From contig CABZXO010000003.1 of NCBI GenBank assembly GCA_902529645.1, positions 62,001 to 126,000 of the forward strand: a stretch of DNA of 64,000 bases, read 5' to 3'. The notes under the pieces are model-generated. The model did no database searches and had not been told where the DNA came from. It was given only the letters and a program-made list of their open reading frames with translations. A program made the position numbers and the translations under genes. This document shows, one piece after another, positions 9,123 through 18,040 of the stretch (position 1 is the first letter of the stretch; the number at the start of each line of letters is the position of its first letter). This DNA is from an uncultured Pelagibacteraceae bacterium (GTDB taxonomy: Bacteria; Pseudomonadota; Alphaproteobacteria; Pelagibacterales; Pelagibacteraceae).

Positions 9123-9956
9123 TTATTTATTTTGTCTCAAACTATCAGCTTCAAAAACACCTAGAACGTGAAAATCCTCACAATGTAGGCCTAGCTCTTC
9201 AAGAGATTTTTGAACTTTTGGATCTTCGATGTGTCCATCCAAATCACATAAAAAAAAATAAGAGTCGAAACTATTTTTTTCTGGATAACTTTGCAGTTTA
9301 GTTAAATTTACACCATTAATAGCAAAACCTCCTAGTGATTGATAGAGGGCAGCTGGCTTACTTTTCAGTTTAAATAAAAAAGAGGTTATATAAGTTTTGT
9401 CTTTAAATTCTGGTTGAGAAATATTTTTCCCCATAACTAAAAACCTTGTCAAATTTCCACTTTCATTTTCTATATTTTTTTTAATTACTTCAAGGCCATA
9501 AATTTCAGCACTTAAGGAAGATGCTATCGCAGATTGTTTGATATCTTTTGTTTTAGAAATCATTTCAGCTGATCCAGCAGTATCTGCTCTAATATGTTCT
9601 GCTAAATTATTTTCTTTTATAAACTTTGAACACTGAGACAATCCTTGAGCATGTGAGTATACTTCTTTGATATCTTTTAATTTTGCACCAGTTTGTCCTA
9701 ATAAATTGTGTTCGATTTTTTGAAAATGCTCTTTATAAATATTAAGCCTATGTTTAAATATTAAATATTCAATTCCAATATTACCAGTAATTCTATTTGA
9801 TTCTGGAATTATAATTCTGCTATCTGGCTCTTCGGATGCTTTGTTAAAACACTCATCAAAAGTTTTACATGGCAAAATCTCAGCTTTAGGATCAATAGAA
9901 AGTGCTGCTAAATGAGAATATGCACCAAAGGTTCCCTGAAAATAAATTTTACTCAT
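9123..9956 (-). CDS. pheA: Prephenate dehydratase with ACT regulatory domain
   Basis: This enzyme converts prephenate to phenylpyruvate, the committed step to phenylalanine. The catalytic part begins IYFQGTFGAYSHLAAL and contains the family's NLTRFLVMG (catalytic T-R-F). The last ~85 residues form an ACT domain (KSKPAALYQSLGGFAINGVNLTKLQS), the site of phenylalanine feedback. It is the monofunctional type without chorismate mutase. I chose the ATG at 9956, which shares its A with the kdsB stop (TGATG); a TTG three bases earlier is possible. kdsB, pheA and the neighbouring cytochrome c form a known alphaproteobacterial group. Confidence 0.95.
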   Translation of the reverse strand: MSKIYFQGTFGAYSHLAALSIDPKAEILPCKTFDECFNKASEEPDSRIIIPESNRITGNIGIEYLIFKHRLNIYKEHFQKIEHNLLGQTGAKLKDIKEVYSHAQGLSQCSKFIKENNLAEHIRADTAGSAEMISKTKDIKQSAIASSLSAEIYGLEVIKKNIENESGNLTRFLVMGKNISQPEFKDKTYITSFLFKLKSKPAALYQSLGGFAINGVNLTKLQSYPEKNSFDSYFFLCDLDGHIEDPKVQKSLEELGLHCEDFHVLGVFEADSLRQNK

Positions 9957-10687
9957 CAATTCTTATATTCCATTATTTTTTTTAAGGCTAGATAATCTTC
10001 TTCTGTATCCACTCCTATTGGAGATGAGATGGCAGGTGAAACATTGATATCAATATTATTATCTAATGCTCTTAACTGCTCTAGTCGATTTTCAATTTCA
10101 TTTTTGGATTGATCCAAGTGAACAAATTTTTCTAGACAATCTCTTGAATAACAATAAATTCCAATATGGTGATAAATATTTTCTACCTGCTCAGATTTTC
10201 TTAAAAAGGATACAGCCTTTGGAAAATGATCACTTTCTACGCTATTTTCAGTGATCACTTTAACAATATTTTCATTCTTAAGGTTTTTATTATCTTTTAT
10301 TTTTGCGGCAAGAGTTCCTAAATTAGAATTATTTTTTACCATTTTTTTGTTCAAACTTTTGATATCATCAATATCGATTGCTGGTTCATCACCTTGTAAA
10401 TTCATAATAAAATCAACATCTCTAACATTTGATTTTTTAAGTGCTTCATAAATTCTATCTGTTCCTGTCTTATGTTTATTGCTGGTTAAAATAGCATTGA
10501 AACCATTACTTTTAACATCGTCAATAATTTCTTGATCCTCTGTAGCTACAATCACGTCTCCAATATTGGCTTCTCCAGCTTTTTTAGACACATGCGATAT
10601 AATTGATAAACCATTTATTTTTAATAACGGTTTACCTGGAAGCCTAGTTGCAGACATTCTAGAGGGTATAATTACTAAAGTTTTCAT
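9956..10687 (-). CDS. kdsB: 3-deoxy-manno-octulosonate cytidylyltransferase
   Basis: KdsB activates Kdo with CTP for lipopolysaccharide inner-core synthesis. The 243-aa protein has the nucleotidyltransferase opening IIPSRMSATRLPGKPL, the NLQGDEPAI motif, and HHIGIYCYS plus the ENRLEQLRAL block typical of KdsB. The terminal GVDTEEDYLALKKI agrees with the family. kdsD (15.7-16.7 kb) and lptB/lptC in the window belong to the same LPS route, so the organism makes Kdo-containing LPS. It is divergent from the membrane cytochrome c gene with a 113-base spacer. Confidence 0.96.
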   Translation of the reverse strand: MKTLVIIPSRMSATRLPGKPLLKINGLSIISHVSKKAGEANIGDVIVATEDQEIIDDVKSNGFNAILTSNKHKTGTDRIYEALKKSNVRDVDFIMNLQGDEPAIDIDDIKSLNKKMVKNNSNLGTLAAKIKDNKNLKNENIVKVITENSVESDHFPKAVSFLRKSEQVENIYHHIGIYCYSRDCLEKFVHLDQSKNEIENRLEQLRALDNNIDINVSPAISSPIGVDTEEDYLALKKIMEYKN

Positions 10688-10800
10688 TATATTTTCAAAT
10701 TATTATACTCATTAAACAACTATAGAGGCAAATTTATACATTAAATTTTAGCTTTTTTTTAATTTATCGTGCTATACGTTCACTACAAAATTTAGAAAAA

Positions 10801-11340
10801 ATGGATTCTTTCGAAATAAATAAAATAGTTGCTGCAGTTTTAATGGTTGCCCTGCTTGTTATCGGTATTGGAAAATTATCTGATGTTATATTCCATGTGG
10901 ATAAACCTGAAACGCCTGGTTATTCTGTTGAAGTAGAAACTGCCACTACTGTATCCACAACCAGCTCAAGCACGACGTCAGACAAAATTGATGTATCAGC
11001 ATTAATGGCAATGGGAGATATTGCTCATGGTGAAAAAGTTTTTAAAAAGTGTGCAGCATGTCATTCAATTGTTAAGGGAGGGAAGAATGCTATTGGTCCA
11101 GCCTTATATAATGTTGTAGGAAGAAAAGTCGGAGCAGTTGAGGATTATAAATATTCTAAGGCTTTAGCGGCGTATGATAAAGAATGGACTTTTGAAGAAC
11201 TAAATGGATTTTTAATTAAACCTGCAAAATGGATTAAGGGAACAAAAATGGCTTACGCAGGTTTAAGAAAAGAAAAAGATAGAGCTTCTGTAATCAAATA
11301 TCTTAATGAAAATTCAGATAGCCCTTTACCACTACCTTAA
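10801..11340 (+). CDS. cycM: Membrane-anchored cytochrome c (CycM/cytochrome cy type)
   Basis: This carrier shuttles electrons from the bc1 complex to the terminal oxidase. Residues 9-28 form an uncleaved transmembrane segment (IVAAVLMVALLVIGIGKLSD), followed by a low-complexity Thr/Ser linker and a class I cytochrome c domain. The domain has CAACH haem attachment (about residues 83-87), IGPALYNVVGRKVG, and GTKMAYAGL supplying the Met ligand. The linker lets the domain swing between complexes. Position beside kdsB-pheA is characteristic of alphaproteobacterial CycM. The last 9 bases overlap the convergent argF. Confidence 0.94.
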   Translation: MDSFEINKIVAAVLMVALLVIGIGKLSDVIFHVDKPETPGYSVEVETATTVSTTSSSTTSDKIDVSALMAMGDIAHGEKVFKKCAACHSIVKGGKNAIGPALYNVVGRKVGAVEDYKYSKALAAYDKEWTFEELNGFLIKPAKWIKGTKMAYAGLRKEKDRASVIKYLNENSDSPLPLP

Positions 11341-12261
11341 TTTTCCAAAACAATATAACAAAATACTTTTTTGAACATGAACTCTATTAAGTGCTTGTTG
11401 CCACACGTGAGATTTTTTATCTAAAAAAACATCATCACTTACCTCATCACCTCTGGGCAAACAGTGTAAAAAAATACAATTTTTTTTTGCATAACTCATT
11501 AATTTTTTATCAATTTTAAAATTTTTAAATGCTCGTATTTTTTTCTTCTTATTAACTTTATCATTTAAAGAAATAACTTTATCAGAAAAAATTACATCTG
11601 CTCCAGAGACTGCTTTTTTTGCGTCATTATAAATATAAATTTTTTTATTATTTTTTTTGACCCAAGATCTAACTTCTTTTCGTGGTTCAAATTTTTTAGG
11701 ACAACCAATATGCAACTTGAAAGAAAATTTTACTGATGCAGCTATTAAACTATCTAAAACATTATTGGAGTCACCTATCCAACAAATATTTAAACTTGAA
11801 ATAGGTTTCTTCTTAATTTCCTCAACTGTAAAAACATCTGATAAAACCTGGGTTGGATGAGATGATGGGCTTAAACCATTAATTACAGGTATTGATAAAT
11901 GCTTTTCAAACTTTTCGATCTTTTTATTGCTATCGGTTCTTAGCATAAATCCATCGCCATAAGTTGATAGAATTTTAGCCGTATCAGCAATACTTTCTCC
12001 ACCTTGACCCAAATGAAGCTCATCAGATCTCAAGGTCATTGTTCCTCCACCGAGTTGTTTGATTGCTAAATAAAAGCTTAATCTAGTTCGCAAACTAGAT
12101 TTTTCAAACATTTGGATTAATAATTTACCTTTTAAGGGTGCGCCCTTATCAACTTCTAATGTGCTTAGTTTTTTTCTTAAACTTTTTCTTTTTTTTGCAT
12201 CAGTAATAATTTTTCTAAGATCTTTTGCGGGTATATCTTTTAAATTAATAAAGTGTCTCAT
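11332..12261 (-). CDS. argF: Ornithine carbamoyltransferase
   Basis: ArgF joins carbamoyl phosphate and ornithine to citrulline. The family motifs are present with small changes: FEKSSLRTRLSF (usual S-T-R-T-R carbamoyl-phosphate site reads S-L-R-T-R), SSHPTQVLSD, IGDSNNVLDSL, and HCLPRGDEVSDDVF with the HCLP ornithine-site loop. The insertion between HCLP and the E-V of the loop is shorter than in E. coli, as in other alphaproteobacteria. The start follows the argD stop by 1 base, so argD-argF is one unit. Confidence 0.95.
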   Translation of the reverse strand: MRHFINLKDIPAKDLRKIITDAKKRKSLRKKLSTLEVDKGAPLKGKLLIQMFEKSSLRTRLSFYLAIKQLGGGTMTLRSDELHLGQGGESIADTAKILSTYGDGFMLRTDSNKKIEKFEKHLSIPVINGLSPSSHPTQVLSDVFTVEEIKKKPISSLNICWIGDSNNVLDSLIAASVKFSFKLHIGCPKKFEPRKEVRSWVKKNNKKIYIYNDAKKAVSGADVIFSDKVISLNDKVNKKKKIRAFKNFKIDKKLMSYAKKNCIFLHCLPRGDEVSDDVFLDKKSHVWQQALNRVHVQKSILLYCFGKLR

Positions 12262-12262
12262 A

Positions 12263-13429
12263 TTATTTTAACTGCGAACATACCTTTTCAATTATTTTGA
12301 TTGCTATATCAATTTCATTTTTTTTAACATTCAATGGAGGTAAAATACGAACCACATTTTCTGCCGCACGAATAGTCAATAGCTGATTATCCATCAATTT
12401 TTTTATAAATTCGGTTTGATCTTTATATAATTGTATACCAATTAAAAAACCTTTTCCTCTGATTTGCTTTATAACACTTGGATATTTTTCCTGGATTTTA
12501 TTTAGTTTAAATAAAAAATATTTTGATAAACTTTTTATATTATTTAAAAATTTCTTTTTTGAAATTATATCCATTACTGTATTTCCAACAGACATCGCCA
12601 AAGGATTTCCACCAAATGTCGATCCATGAGAACCTGGTGTCATACTTAAAGCAACCTTTTTATTCATTAAAACTGCTCCAATAGGAAATCCTCCTCCAAT
12701 TCCTTTTGCAATTGGGACAATGTCTGGTTTTACTTTTGATTTTTCAAAAGCAAAGAAATCACCAGATCTTCCTATTCCACACTGGACTTCATCAAGTATC
12801 AATAAAATGTTTTTTTTATTACATAATTCTCTTAATTCTTTCAGACACCAATCAGGTATAACTTTAATACCACCTTCACCCATAATAGTTTCAACCATTA
12901 TTGCTGCAGTATTTTTATTAATTTTCTTCTTAAGAGAATTATGATCCCCATAATTGAAGTGATCAAAACCTTTTATTTTTGGACCAAATCCCTCTGTCAT
13001 TTTCTTTGATCCGCTGGCAAAAATTGCTGCCAAAGTTCTTCCATGGAATGAGTTTTTAATGCATAAAATTCTATTTTTATTTGGTTTGCCTATTGAGTAA
13101 AAATATCTTCTAGCAACTTTAATTGCTGCTTCAGTAGCCTCAGCACCACTATTTTGAAACATTACATAATTAGCAAAAGTTTTTTTACATAACTTTTTAG
13201 CCAACATTTCTCCCTCTGGGATTTGAAATGCATTAGATACATGCCATAATTTTTTTGATTGGTCTTTTATAGTTTTAACTAATTTAGGGTGTGCATGGCC
13301 TAATGAATTAACTGCTATACCTTGAACAAAGTCCAAATATTTTCTTTTATCAGTAGAATATAAATAACTGCCTTTACCATATTTAAAGGAAATTTTTTTT
13401 CTATTATAATTTTTTGCTAAATAACTCAT
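12263..13429 (-). CDS. argD: Acetylornithine aminotransferase
   Basis: ArgD is a PLP-dependent class III aminotransferase making N-acetylornithine from the semialdehyde. At 388 aa it is of normal length. Key features are FVQGIAVNSLGHAHP, FQNSGAEATEAAIK, SFHGRTLAA, LDEVQCGIGRSG and AKGIGGGFPIGA, where the Lys forms the Schiff base. HGSTFGGNPLA is also conserved. It leads the argDF pair and probably also serves as the DapC transaminase for lysine, as in many bacteria; the latter is inference, since dapD and dapE lie at 50.7-52.7 kb without a dapC. Confidence 0.96.
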   Translation of the reverse strand: MSYLAKNYNRKKISFKYGKGSYLYSTDKRKYLDFVQGIAVNSLGHAHPKLVKTIKDQSKKLWHVSNAFQIPEGEMLAKKLCKKTFANYVMFQNSGAEATEAAIKVARRYFYSIGKPNKNRILCIKNSFHGRTLAAIFASGSKKMTEGFGPKIKGFDHFNYGDHNSLKKKINKNTAAIMVETIMGEGGIKVIPDWCLKELRELCNKKNILLILDEVQCGIGRSGDFFAFEKSKVKPDIVPIAKGIGGGFPIGAVLMNKKVALSMTPGSHGSTFGGNPLAMSVGNTVMDIISKKKFLNNIKSLSKYFLFKLNKIQEKYPSVIKQIRGKGFLIGIQLYKDQTEFIKKLMDNQLLTIRAAENVVRILPPLNVKKNEIDIAIKIIEKVCSQLK

Positions 13430-13597
13430 AAATTTAATTTGTTTTATTAAGTTTAATTATTAATACAAGTTGAGATTGAAAATATATTCATGCTTTCAAT
13501 TAAACTTAATGTTGATAAGTCTCATTTTTTGTTTGTTTAATTTAATTTTATATCAGTATATTGTTATTTTATATAAACAAGATACAACATATTGATT

Positions 13598-14092
13598 ATG
13601 AGTTGGACTGATGAAAAAGTTTCAAAATTAAAAGAGCTTTGGGGCAAAGGAAATACAGCTAGTCAAATTGCAGAAATTATAGGGGGCATTAGCAGAAATG
13701 CAGTTATTGGTAAAGCGCATAGACTTAATTTATCTGCAAAAATAAAAACAAGAACAGCAGCTAGAAATCAAAATTTTGAGAATACTATAGGTAATGAAAA
13801 AATTAAGTCCAGAAGGAGTCGTAAGAGTAAATTTAAATCATTAATTATCGAAAAAGATTTTGAGCCAGAAAAACCAAAACAACTCGAGGAACTTGATGAA
13901 AATTCCTGCAAATGGCCAATTGGACACCCAAATGAAAAAACTTTTTATTTTTGTGGAAGATCATCCCTAAAAGATTTCTCTTACTGCAAATTACATCTAC
14001 TTTATGCTTATCAACCAAAAGGTAAAAAAGAGGAATTGATTGAAAAAGAAGAGGTTCCTGAATTTATTGAAAAAAAAATTAAATCAGCCTAG
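13598..14092 (+). CDS. gcrA: GcrA-family cell cycle regulator
   Basis: GcrA is an alphaproteobacterial factor that binds RNA polymerase sigma-70 domain 2 and methylated GANTC promoters. The N-terminus MSWTDEKVSKLKELWGKG..SQIAE.IGG.SRNAVIGKAHRL is the diagnostic helix-turn-helix. The C-terminal part has the Cys-rich SCKWPIGHP..FYFCGR...YCKLH motif that contacts sigma. The middle is a basic linker. ATG at 13598 gives the canonical M-S-W-T start; an upstream TTG (13592) is rejected. The gene lies alone behind a 168-base divergent spacer. No ccrM or ctrA is in the window. Confidence 0.93.
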   Translation: MSWTDEKVSKLKELWGKGNTASQIAEIIGGISRNAVIGKAHRLNLSAKIKTRTAARNQNFENTIGNEKIKSRRSRKSKFKSLIIEKDFEPEKPKQLEELDENSCKWPIGHPNEKTFYFCGRSSLKDFSYCKLHLLYAYQPKGKKEELIEKEEVPEFIEKKIKSA

Positions 14093-15081
14093 ACCTTTTT
14101 AATTTTGTCTTCTTTATCTTGTTTATATAAATATTTTTCTGTAGAAAACTGTCCACCATCTCTCCACATGAAAGAATATTTTTTAACTTCCTCATCAAAT
14201 TTTTTTAGACTTGGAATGCCGATATCAAAATTTGACTTATACTTTCCTGATAAAATATTATCATATTTCAGAAGTCTCAATTGATCTTTTGTAAGTAAAG
14301 GTTTAGGCAGTATCTCAAAAATACTTGCTGACAGTTCTGCTGCTAATAAGGGCATAGGAATTAATAATCTTTTTTTTCCAATTAATTTTAACAATTTTTT
14401 TATTATTTCCTTGTAGGAAATTATTTCTGGACCTACACACTCTATAATTTTATAATTATCATTATTTGAAATCACATGTAGAATAATGTCTGTTAAATCA
14501 GAGCAATGAATTGGCGCAAACCTTGTTTTGCCATTATAAAAAAGTGGAAAAAAAGGAAGTCTATTTAGTAACGTCATAAAACTAGTAGTAAAATTATCAT
14601 CTACAGAATAAACAATCGATGGTCGCAAAATTGTAGATAAAGAAAAATTTTTTAAAACTTTATTTTCTCCATCTAGTTTACTTTGAGCATAATATGAATC
14701 TGTTGCTTCATTAACACCAAGTGCTGATATATGAATAAAGTGTTTTAAATTGTATTCTTTACATAACTTTGCCAAAATTGATGGAAAAATAGTATGTATA
14801 TTTTTAAAAGTATTTCCTTTTTTTTGTTCAAACAATATACCAATTAAATTTATACATATGTCTGCTTTTTTAAAAACCTCTCTAATTTTTTTTTCATCAA
14901 AAATATTAGCCTCTGTAATATCAATATATCCAACATTAGCTTGGGTTTTGATAATATAACTTTTTTGATGAATATTTCTTGTTACAACAGTAACTTTGTA
15001 ATTATTTTTTGTAAGTTTTCTTATTAAGTTTCTCCCAATTTGGCCACTACCGCCAAAAATTAGACAATTTTTTGCTTTCAT
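14089..15081 (-). CDS. Complex I NDUFA9-subunit family NAD(P)-binding oxidoreductase
   Basis: An atypical short-chain dehydrogenase of the NDUFA9/NAD-dependent epimerase kind. The N-terminus has the Rossmann motif NCLIFGGSGQIGRNLIRKL, followed by VTRN, CINLIGILFE, HISALG, YAQSKLDGE and TILRPSIVYS. The same order is seen in alphaproteobacterial proteins annotated as complex I NDUFA9 subunit family. These are thought to support respiratory complex I, but the bacterial role is not proven. I start at the ATG at 15081; a TTG at 15105 would overlap the divergent RNase D gene. The 3' end overlaps gcrA by 4 bases. Confidence 0.85.
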   Translation of the reverse strand: MKAKNCLIFGGSGQIGRNLIRKLTKNNYKVTVVTRNIHQKSYIIKTQANVGYIDITEANIFDEKKIREVFKKADICINLIGILFEQKKGNTFKNIHTIFPSILAKLCKEYNLKHFIHISALGVNEATDSYYAQSKLDGENKVLKNFSLSTILRPSIVYSVDDNFTTSFMTLLNRLPFFPLFYNGKTRFAPIHCSDLTDIILHVISNNDNYKIIECVGPEIISYKEIIKKLLKLIGKKRLLIPMPLLAAELSASIFEILPKPLLTKDQLRLLKYDNILSGKYKSNFDIGIPSLKKFDEEVKKYSFMWRDGGQFSTEKYLYKQDKEDKIKKV

Positions 15082-15097
15082 ATATATATGCTTTAAA

Positions 15098-15709
15098 ATG
15101 AACAATAATATTCAATTATATAAAAACGATCTACCAGAAGATTTAAATTTAGGCAATATAATTGCTGTAGATGGAGAATTTATGGGTTTAAATGTCAGGC
15201 GAGATCCACTCTGCTTAATTCAAATTTCATCTGGTAATTCAGATGCACATATTATTCAATTTGATAGAAAAAATTATAAGGCCCCAAATTTAGTTAAGAT
15301 ATTAAATGATGAAAAAACTACAAAAATTTTTCATTATGGTAGGGCGGATATTGCTCATATAAAATATTATCTAAAAACAGAAACAAATAACATTCTTGAT
15401 ACTAAAATTGCATCTAAACTCGCAAGATCATACTCTGACAATCATTCCTTAAAAGCTCTTATAAAAGAATTTGTGAATTTAGATATTAGTAAGCAATTTC
15501 AAAATTCAGATTTTGGTGGAGAACTTACACCAGCGCAGTTAAAGTATTGTGCTAATGATGTAATATATTTGCACAAAATTCATGAAGAATTAGAAATAAT
15601 TTTAAAAAGGGAAAGTAGAATTAAATTGTATAAGGATTGTCTTAAGTTTCTTAAAACAAGAGTAGATCTTGATCTTGCATTATTTAAGGATGATATTTGG
15701 TCTCATTAA
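15098..15709 (+). CDS. rnd: Ribonuclease D (exonuclease-domain-only form)
   Basis: A 203-aa DEDD-superfamily 3'-5' exoribonuclease. The four acidic positions appear in VDGEFMG (D, E), FHYGRADIAHI (D) and YCANDVIYLHKIH (D with a downstream Tyr/His). Only the catalytic domain is present; the HRDC domains of E. coli RNase D are missing, as in many alphaproteobacteria. It probably trims tRNA 3' ends. It begins the long plus-strand gene run; its stop TAA overlaps the kdsD ATG (TAATG). Confidence 0.9.
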   Translation: MNNNIQLYKNDLPEDLNLGNIIAVDGEFMGLNVRRDPLCLIQISSGNSDAHIIQFDRKNYKAPNLVKILNDEKTTKIFHYGRADIAHIKYYLKTETNNILDTKIASKLARSYSDNHSLKALIKEFVNLDISKQFQNSDFGGELTPAQLKYCANDVIYLHKIHEELEIILKRESRIKLYKDCLKFLKTRVDLDLALFKDDIWSH

Positions 15710-16677
15710 TGAATAATAAAAAATTTATTTCAACTGCTAAAGACGTAATTAATTTAGAAATTAAAGCACTTCAAAAATTAAAAAAAAATATTAACAAACC
15801 TTTCTGTGATGCGGTAAAAAAAATTGTAAAATGTCAGTCTAAAATAATATTATGTGGAGTTGGTAAAAGTGGATTAATTGCTTCGAAGATTTCTGCAACT
15901 CTAGCATCGGTTGGAACTCCATCTTTTAGTCTCGCTGCAAGTGAAGCCTCTCATGGAGACTTGGGTATGATTTCAAAAAAAGATATTTTAATACTGATAA
16001 GCTACTCAGGTAAAACGAACGAGTTAAAAAATATAATTCAATATGCTAATAGAAATAGAATATTTTTAATTGGTATAGTTTCAAAAAAAGATTCCCTTTT
16101 ATATAAAGCATCAGATATCAAACTTTTAATTCCTCAAGTGGATGAAGCAGGTGGTATAGTTCCTACAGCAAGTACAACTTCACAGCTTGCTTTAGGGGAT
16201 GCACTTGCGATTTCATCAATGAAGTTTAGAAAATTTGGAAAATTAGATTTTAAGAAATTACACCCAGCAGGAAGTCTTGGTGCTCAATTAAAAACTGTTG
16301 AAGATATAATGTTAACTGGGAGAAAAATTCCATTTGTAAGTGAAAACTTAAAAATGAAGAAAGCATTACAAATTTTAAGCAATAAAAAACTTGGTGTTTT
16401 AATTGTTAGAAGTAAAAAACAAAAAACCTTAGGAATAATTACAGACGGACAAATAAGAAGGTACAATGAAAAAAATTCAGATCTTCATGTAAAAAAAGTA
16501 GGTGAAATTATGACAAAAAATCCTATATGTGTTGATAAAAATATACTTGCTGCAAAAGCTCTTTCCATTATGAATAATAACAAAATTACCTCAGTATGCG
16601 TCTACGACAACAAGAAAAAGTTTAGAACTATAGGGATTTTACATATGCATAATATTTTGCAGTCAGATATTTCATAA
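15709..16677 (+). CDS. kdsD: D-arabinose 5-phosphate isomerase
   Basis: KdsD/KpsF interconverts ribulose 5-phosphate and arabinose 5-phosphate, the first step to Kdo. A SIS domain occupies roughly residues 30-180 (GVGKSGLIASKISATLASVGTP, HGDLGMISKKD, SYSGKTNEL) and two CBS repeats fill the rest (residues 200-322: DIMLTGRKIPFV..., EIMTKNPICVD...). The ATG at 15709 overlaps the RNase D stop; a longer reading is internal to that gene. It sits upstream of lptC-lptB, as in most Proteobacteria. Confidence 0.96.
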   Translation: MNNKKFISTAKDVINLEIKALQKLKKNINKPFCDAVKKIVKCQSKIILCGVGKSGLIASKISATLASVGTPSFSLAASEASHGDLGMISKKDILILISYSGKTNELKNIIQYANRNRIFLIGIVSKKDSLLYKASDIKLLIPQVDEAGGIVPTASTTSQLALGDALAISSMKFRKFGKLDFKKLHPAGSLGAQLKTVEDIMLTGRKIPFVSENLKMKKALQILSNKKLGVLIVRSKKQKTLGIITDGQIRRYNEKNSDLHVKKVGEIMTKNPICVDKNILAAKALSIMNNNKITSVCVYDNKKKFRTIGILHMHNILQSDIS

Positions 16678-17256
16678 ATGAACAAAAAATTATTTTTAAT
16701 TTTGAGTTTAGTATTTCTTATTATTATTTTAATTTTCATCTCTTTAAACAACCTAAAAAAAAAACAAAAAAAAACTGTTGTGAACGAAAAAAAAATAGAG
16801 GAAGAAATAATATACAATTCAAATATTATTAAAAATATAAAATATTCCTCAAAAGATTTAAAAGGAAATAAATATATAATATTAGCGGATGAAGGTGAAA
16901 TTGATTTAAATAATAGTGATATAATTTACTTAACGGGAGTGACTGCTAGGATTGAATTAAAAGATAAAAATGAAATAATAAACATCTCATCTGATTTTGG
17001 GAAATATAATAGCTTGAATTTTAATACTATTTTCTCAAAAAACGTAATTATAAATTACATAGACAATGAAATAACTAGTGAGTATTTAGATTATTCAATG
17101 ATAAAAAATAAAATAATAATCAGCAAAAATGTTATATATAAAAATCTTGAAAATATATTAAAAGCAGATGTAATTGAATTGGATACATTATCAAAAGATA
17201 CAAAAATATTTATGCATAGTACAAAACAACAAGTAATTATAAAGAGCATTAATTAA
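16678..17256 (+). CDS. lptC: LPS export protein LptC
   Basis: LptC is a single-pass inner-membrane protein that receives LPS from the LptBFG transporter. The first 25 residues hold a hydrophobic segment (LFLILSLVFLIIILIFISL) and the remainder is the periplasmic beta-jellyroll (Lpt/OstA) domain, recognisable from spaced beta-strand repeats rather than strict motifs. The call depends mainly on position between kdsD and lptB and on the N-terminal anchor. Normally lptA follows lptC; here the ATP-binding subunit starts 1 base after the stop and no lptA is present. Confidence 0.8.
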   Translation: MNKKLFLILSLVFLIIILIFISLNNLKKKQKKTVVNEKKIEEEIIYNSNIIKNIKYSSKDLKGNKYIILADEGEIDLNNSDIIYLTGVTARIELKDKNEIINISSDFGKYNSLNFNTIFSKNVIINYIDNEITSEYLDYSMIKNKIIISKNVIYKNLENILKADVIELDTLSKDTKIFMHSTKQQVIIKSIN

Positions 17257-17257
17257 C

Positions 17258-18034
17258 ATGGGGCTAATTAAAAAATTTCGAATTAAATCTTATAAAAGCC
17301 CTAAATCAATCATAGCTTTTGAAAATGTTACGCTATCTTATGGAAACAGAATAATTTTAGATAAAATAAATTTCAGAATAAATGAAGGTGAAATATTCGG
17401 AATGCTTGGTCCGAACGGAGTGGGCAAATCAACAATATTTAATTTAATAACAGGTTTAGTCAGTCCTGATCAAGGAAAGATTAAGTTAAATAATGTAGAT
17501 GTTGGTAAATACCCAATATACCTTAGAACAAAGGAATTCAAAATTGGCTATGTACCGCAATATGGTGGCTACTTTAATGACCTTACCTTGTATGAAAATA
17601 TGAAAGCAATAGCAGAAATTGTCATAAATGAGAAAAATTTAGAGGAAAATAAAATAAACAGTTTAATAAATAAATTTGAATTAGAAAGTCTAATTAATGT
17701 AAAGGCTAAATTTTTATCGGGTGGTCAAAAAAAAAAATTGGTTATAGCTCTATCGTTAATAAGTGATCCAAGAGTACTACTTCTTGATGAATGTTTTGCT
17801 GCTTTAGATGTTTTAACTATAAAAATGTTACAAGAAATAATTGTTAATCTTCAAAAAGAAAATAAAATTACAATCTGCATTTGTGACCATCAAGCAAGAG
17901 ATTTGTTGGCATGTGTAGATAGCGCCATGATATTGAATAATAGTAAAATTATTGCAGAAGGTAGCCCCTCTGATCTAGTAAATAATATTGATGCTAAAAG
18001 TGCTTATTTTGGAGATTCCTTCAAATTTAATTAA
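17258..18034 (+). CDS. lptB: LPS export ABC transporter ATP-binding protein LptB
   Basis: LptB powers LPS extraction from the inner membrane with LptF and LptG. The 258-aa protein has Walker A GPNGVGKST, Q-loop GYVPQYGGYFNDLTLYENM, the ABC signature LSGGQKKKLVIALSL, Walker B LLLDECFAALD and the H-switch ICDHQARDLL. The YFGDSF end matches LptB, whose tail often has Y-L-G. An N-terminal extension of about 18 basic residues precedes the first strand. The Walker B residues read DECFAALD, where Cys replaces the usual Pro in DEP. Confidence 0.93.
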   Translation: MGLIKKFRIKSYKSPKSIIAFENVTLSYGNRIILDKINFRINEGEIFGMLGPNGVGKSTIFNLITGLVSPDQGKIKLNNVDVGKYPIYLRTKEFKIGYVPQYGGYFNDLTLYENMKAIAEIVINEKNLEENKINSLINKFELESLINVKAKFLSGGQKKKLVIALSLISDPRVLLLDECFAALDVLTIKMLQEIIVNLQKENKITICICDHQARDLLACVDSAMILNNSKIIAEGSPSDLVNNIDAKSAYFGDSFKFN

Positions 18035-18040
18035 TAGTAC

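Noticed and set aside
15081-15105. Longer N-terminus for the NDUFA9-like gene from TTG at 15105.
   Set aside because: It would overlap the divergent RNase D start and adds eight residues before a canonical Rossmann N-terminus.
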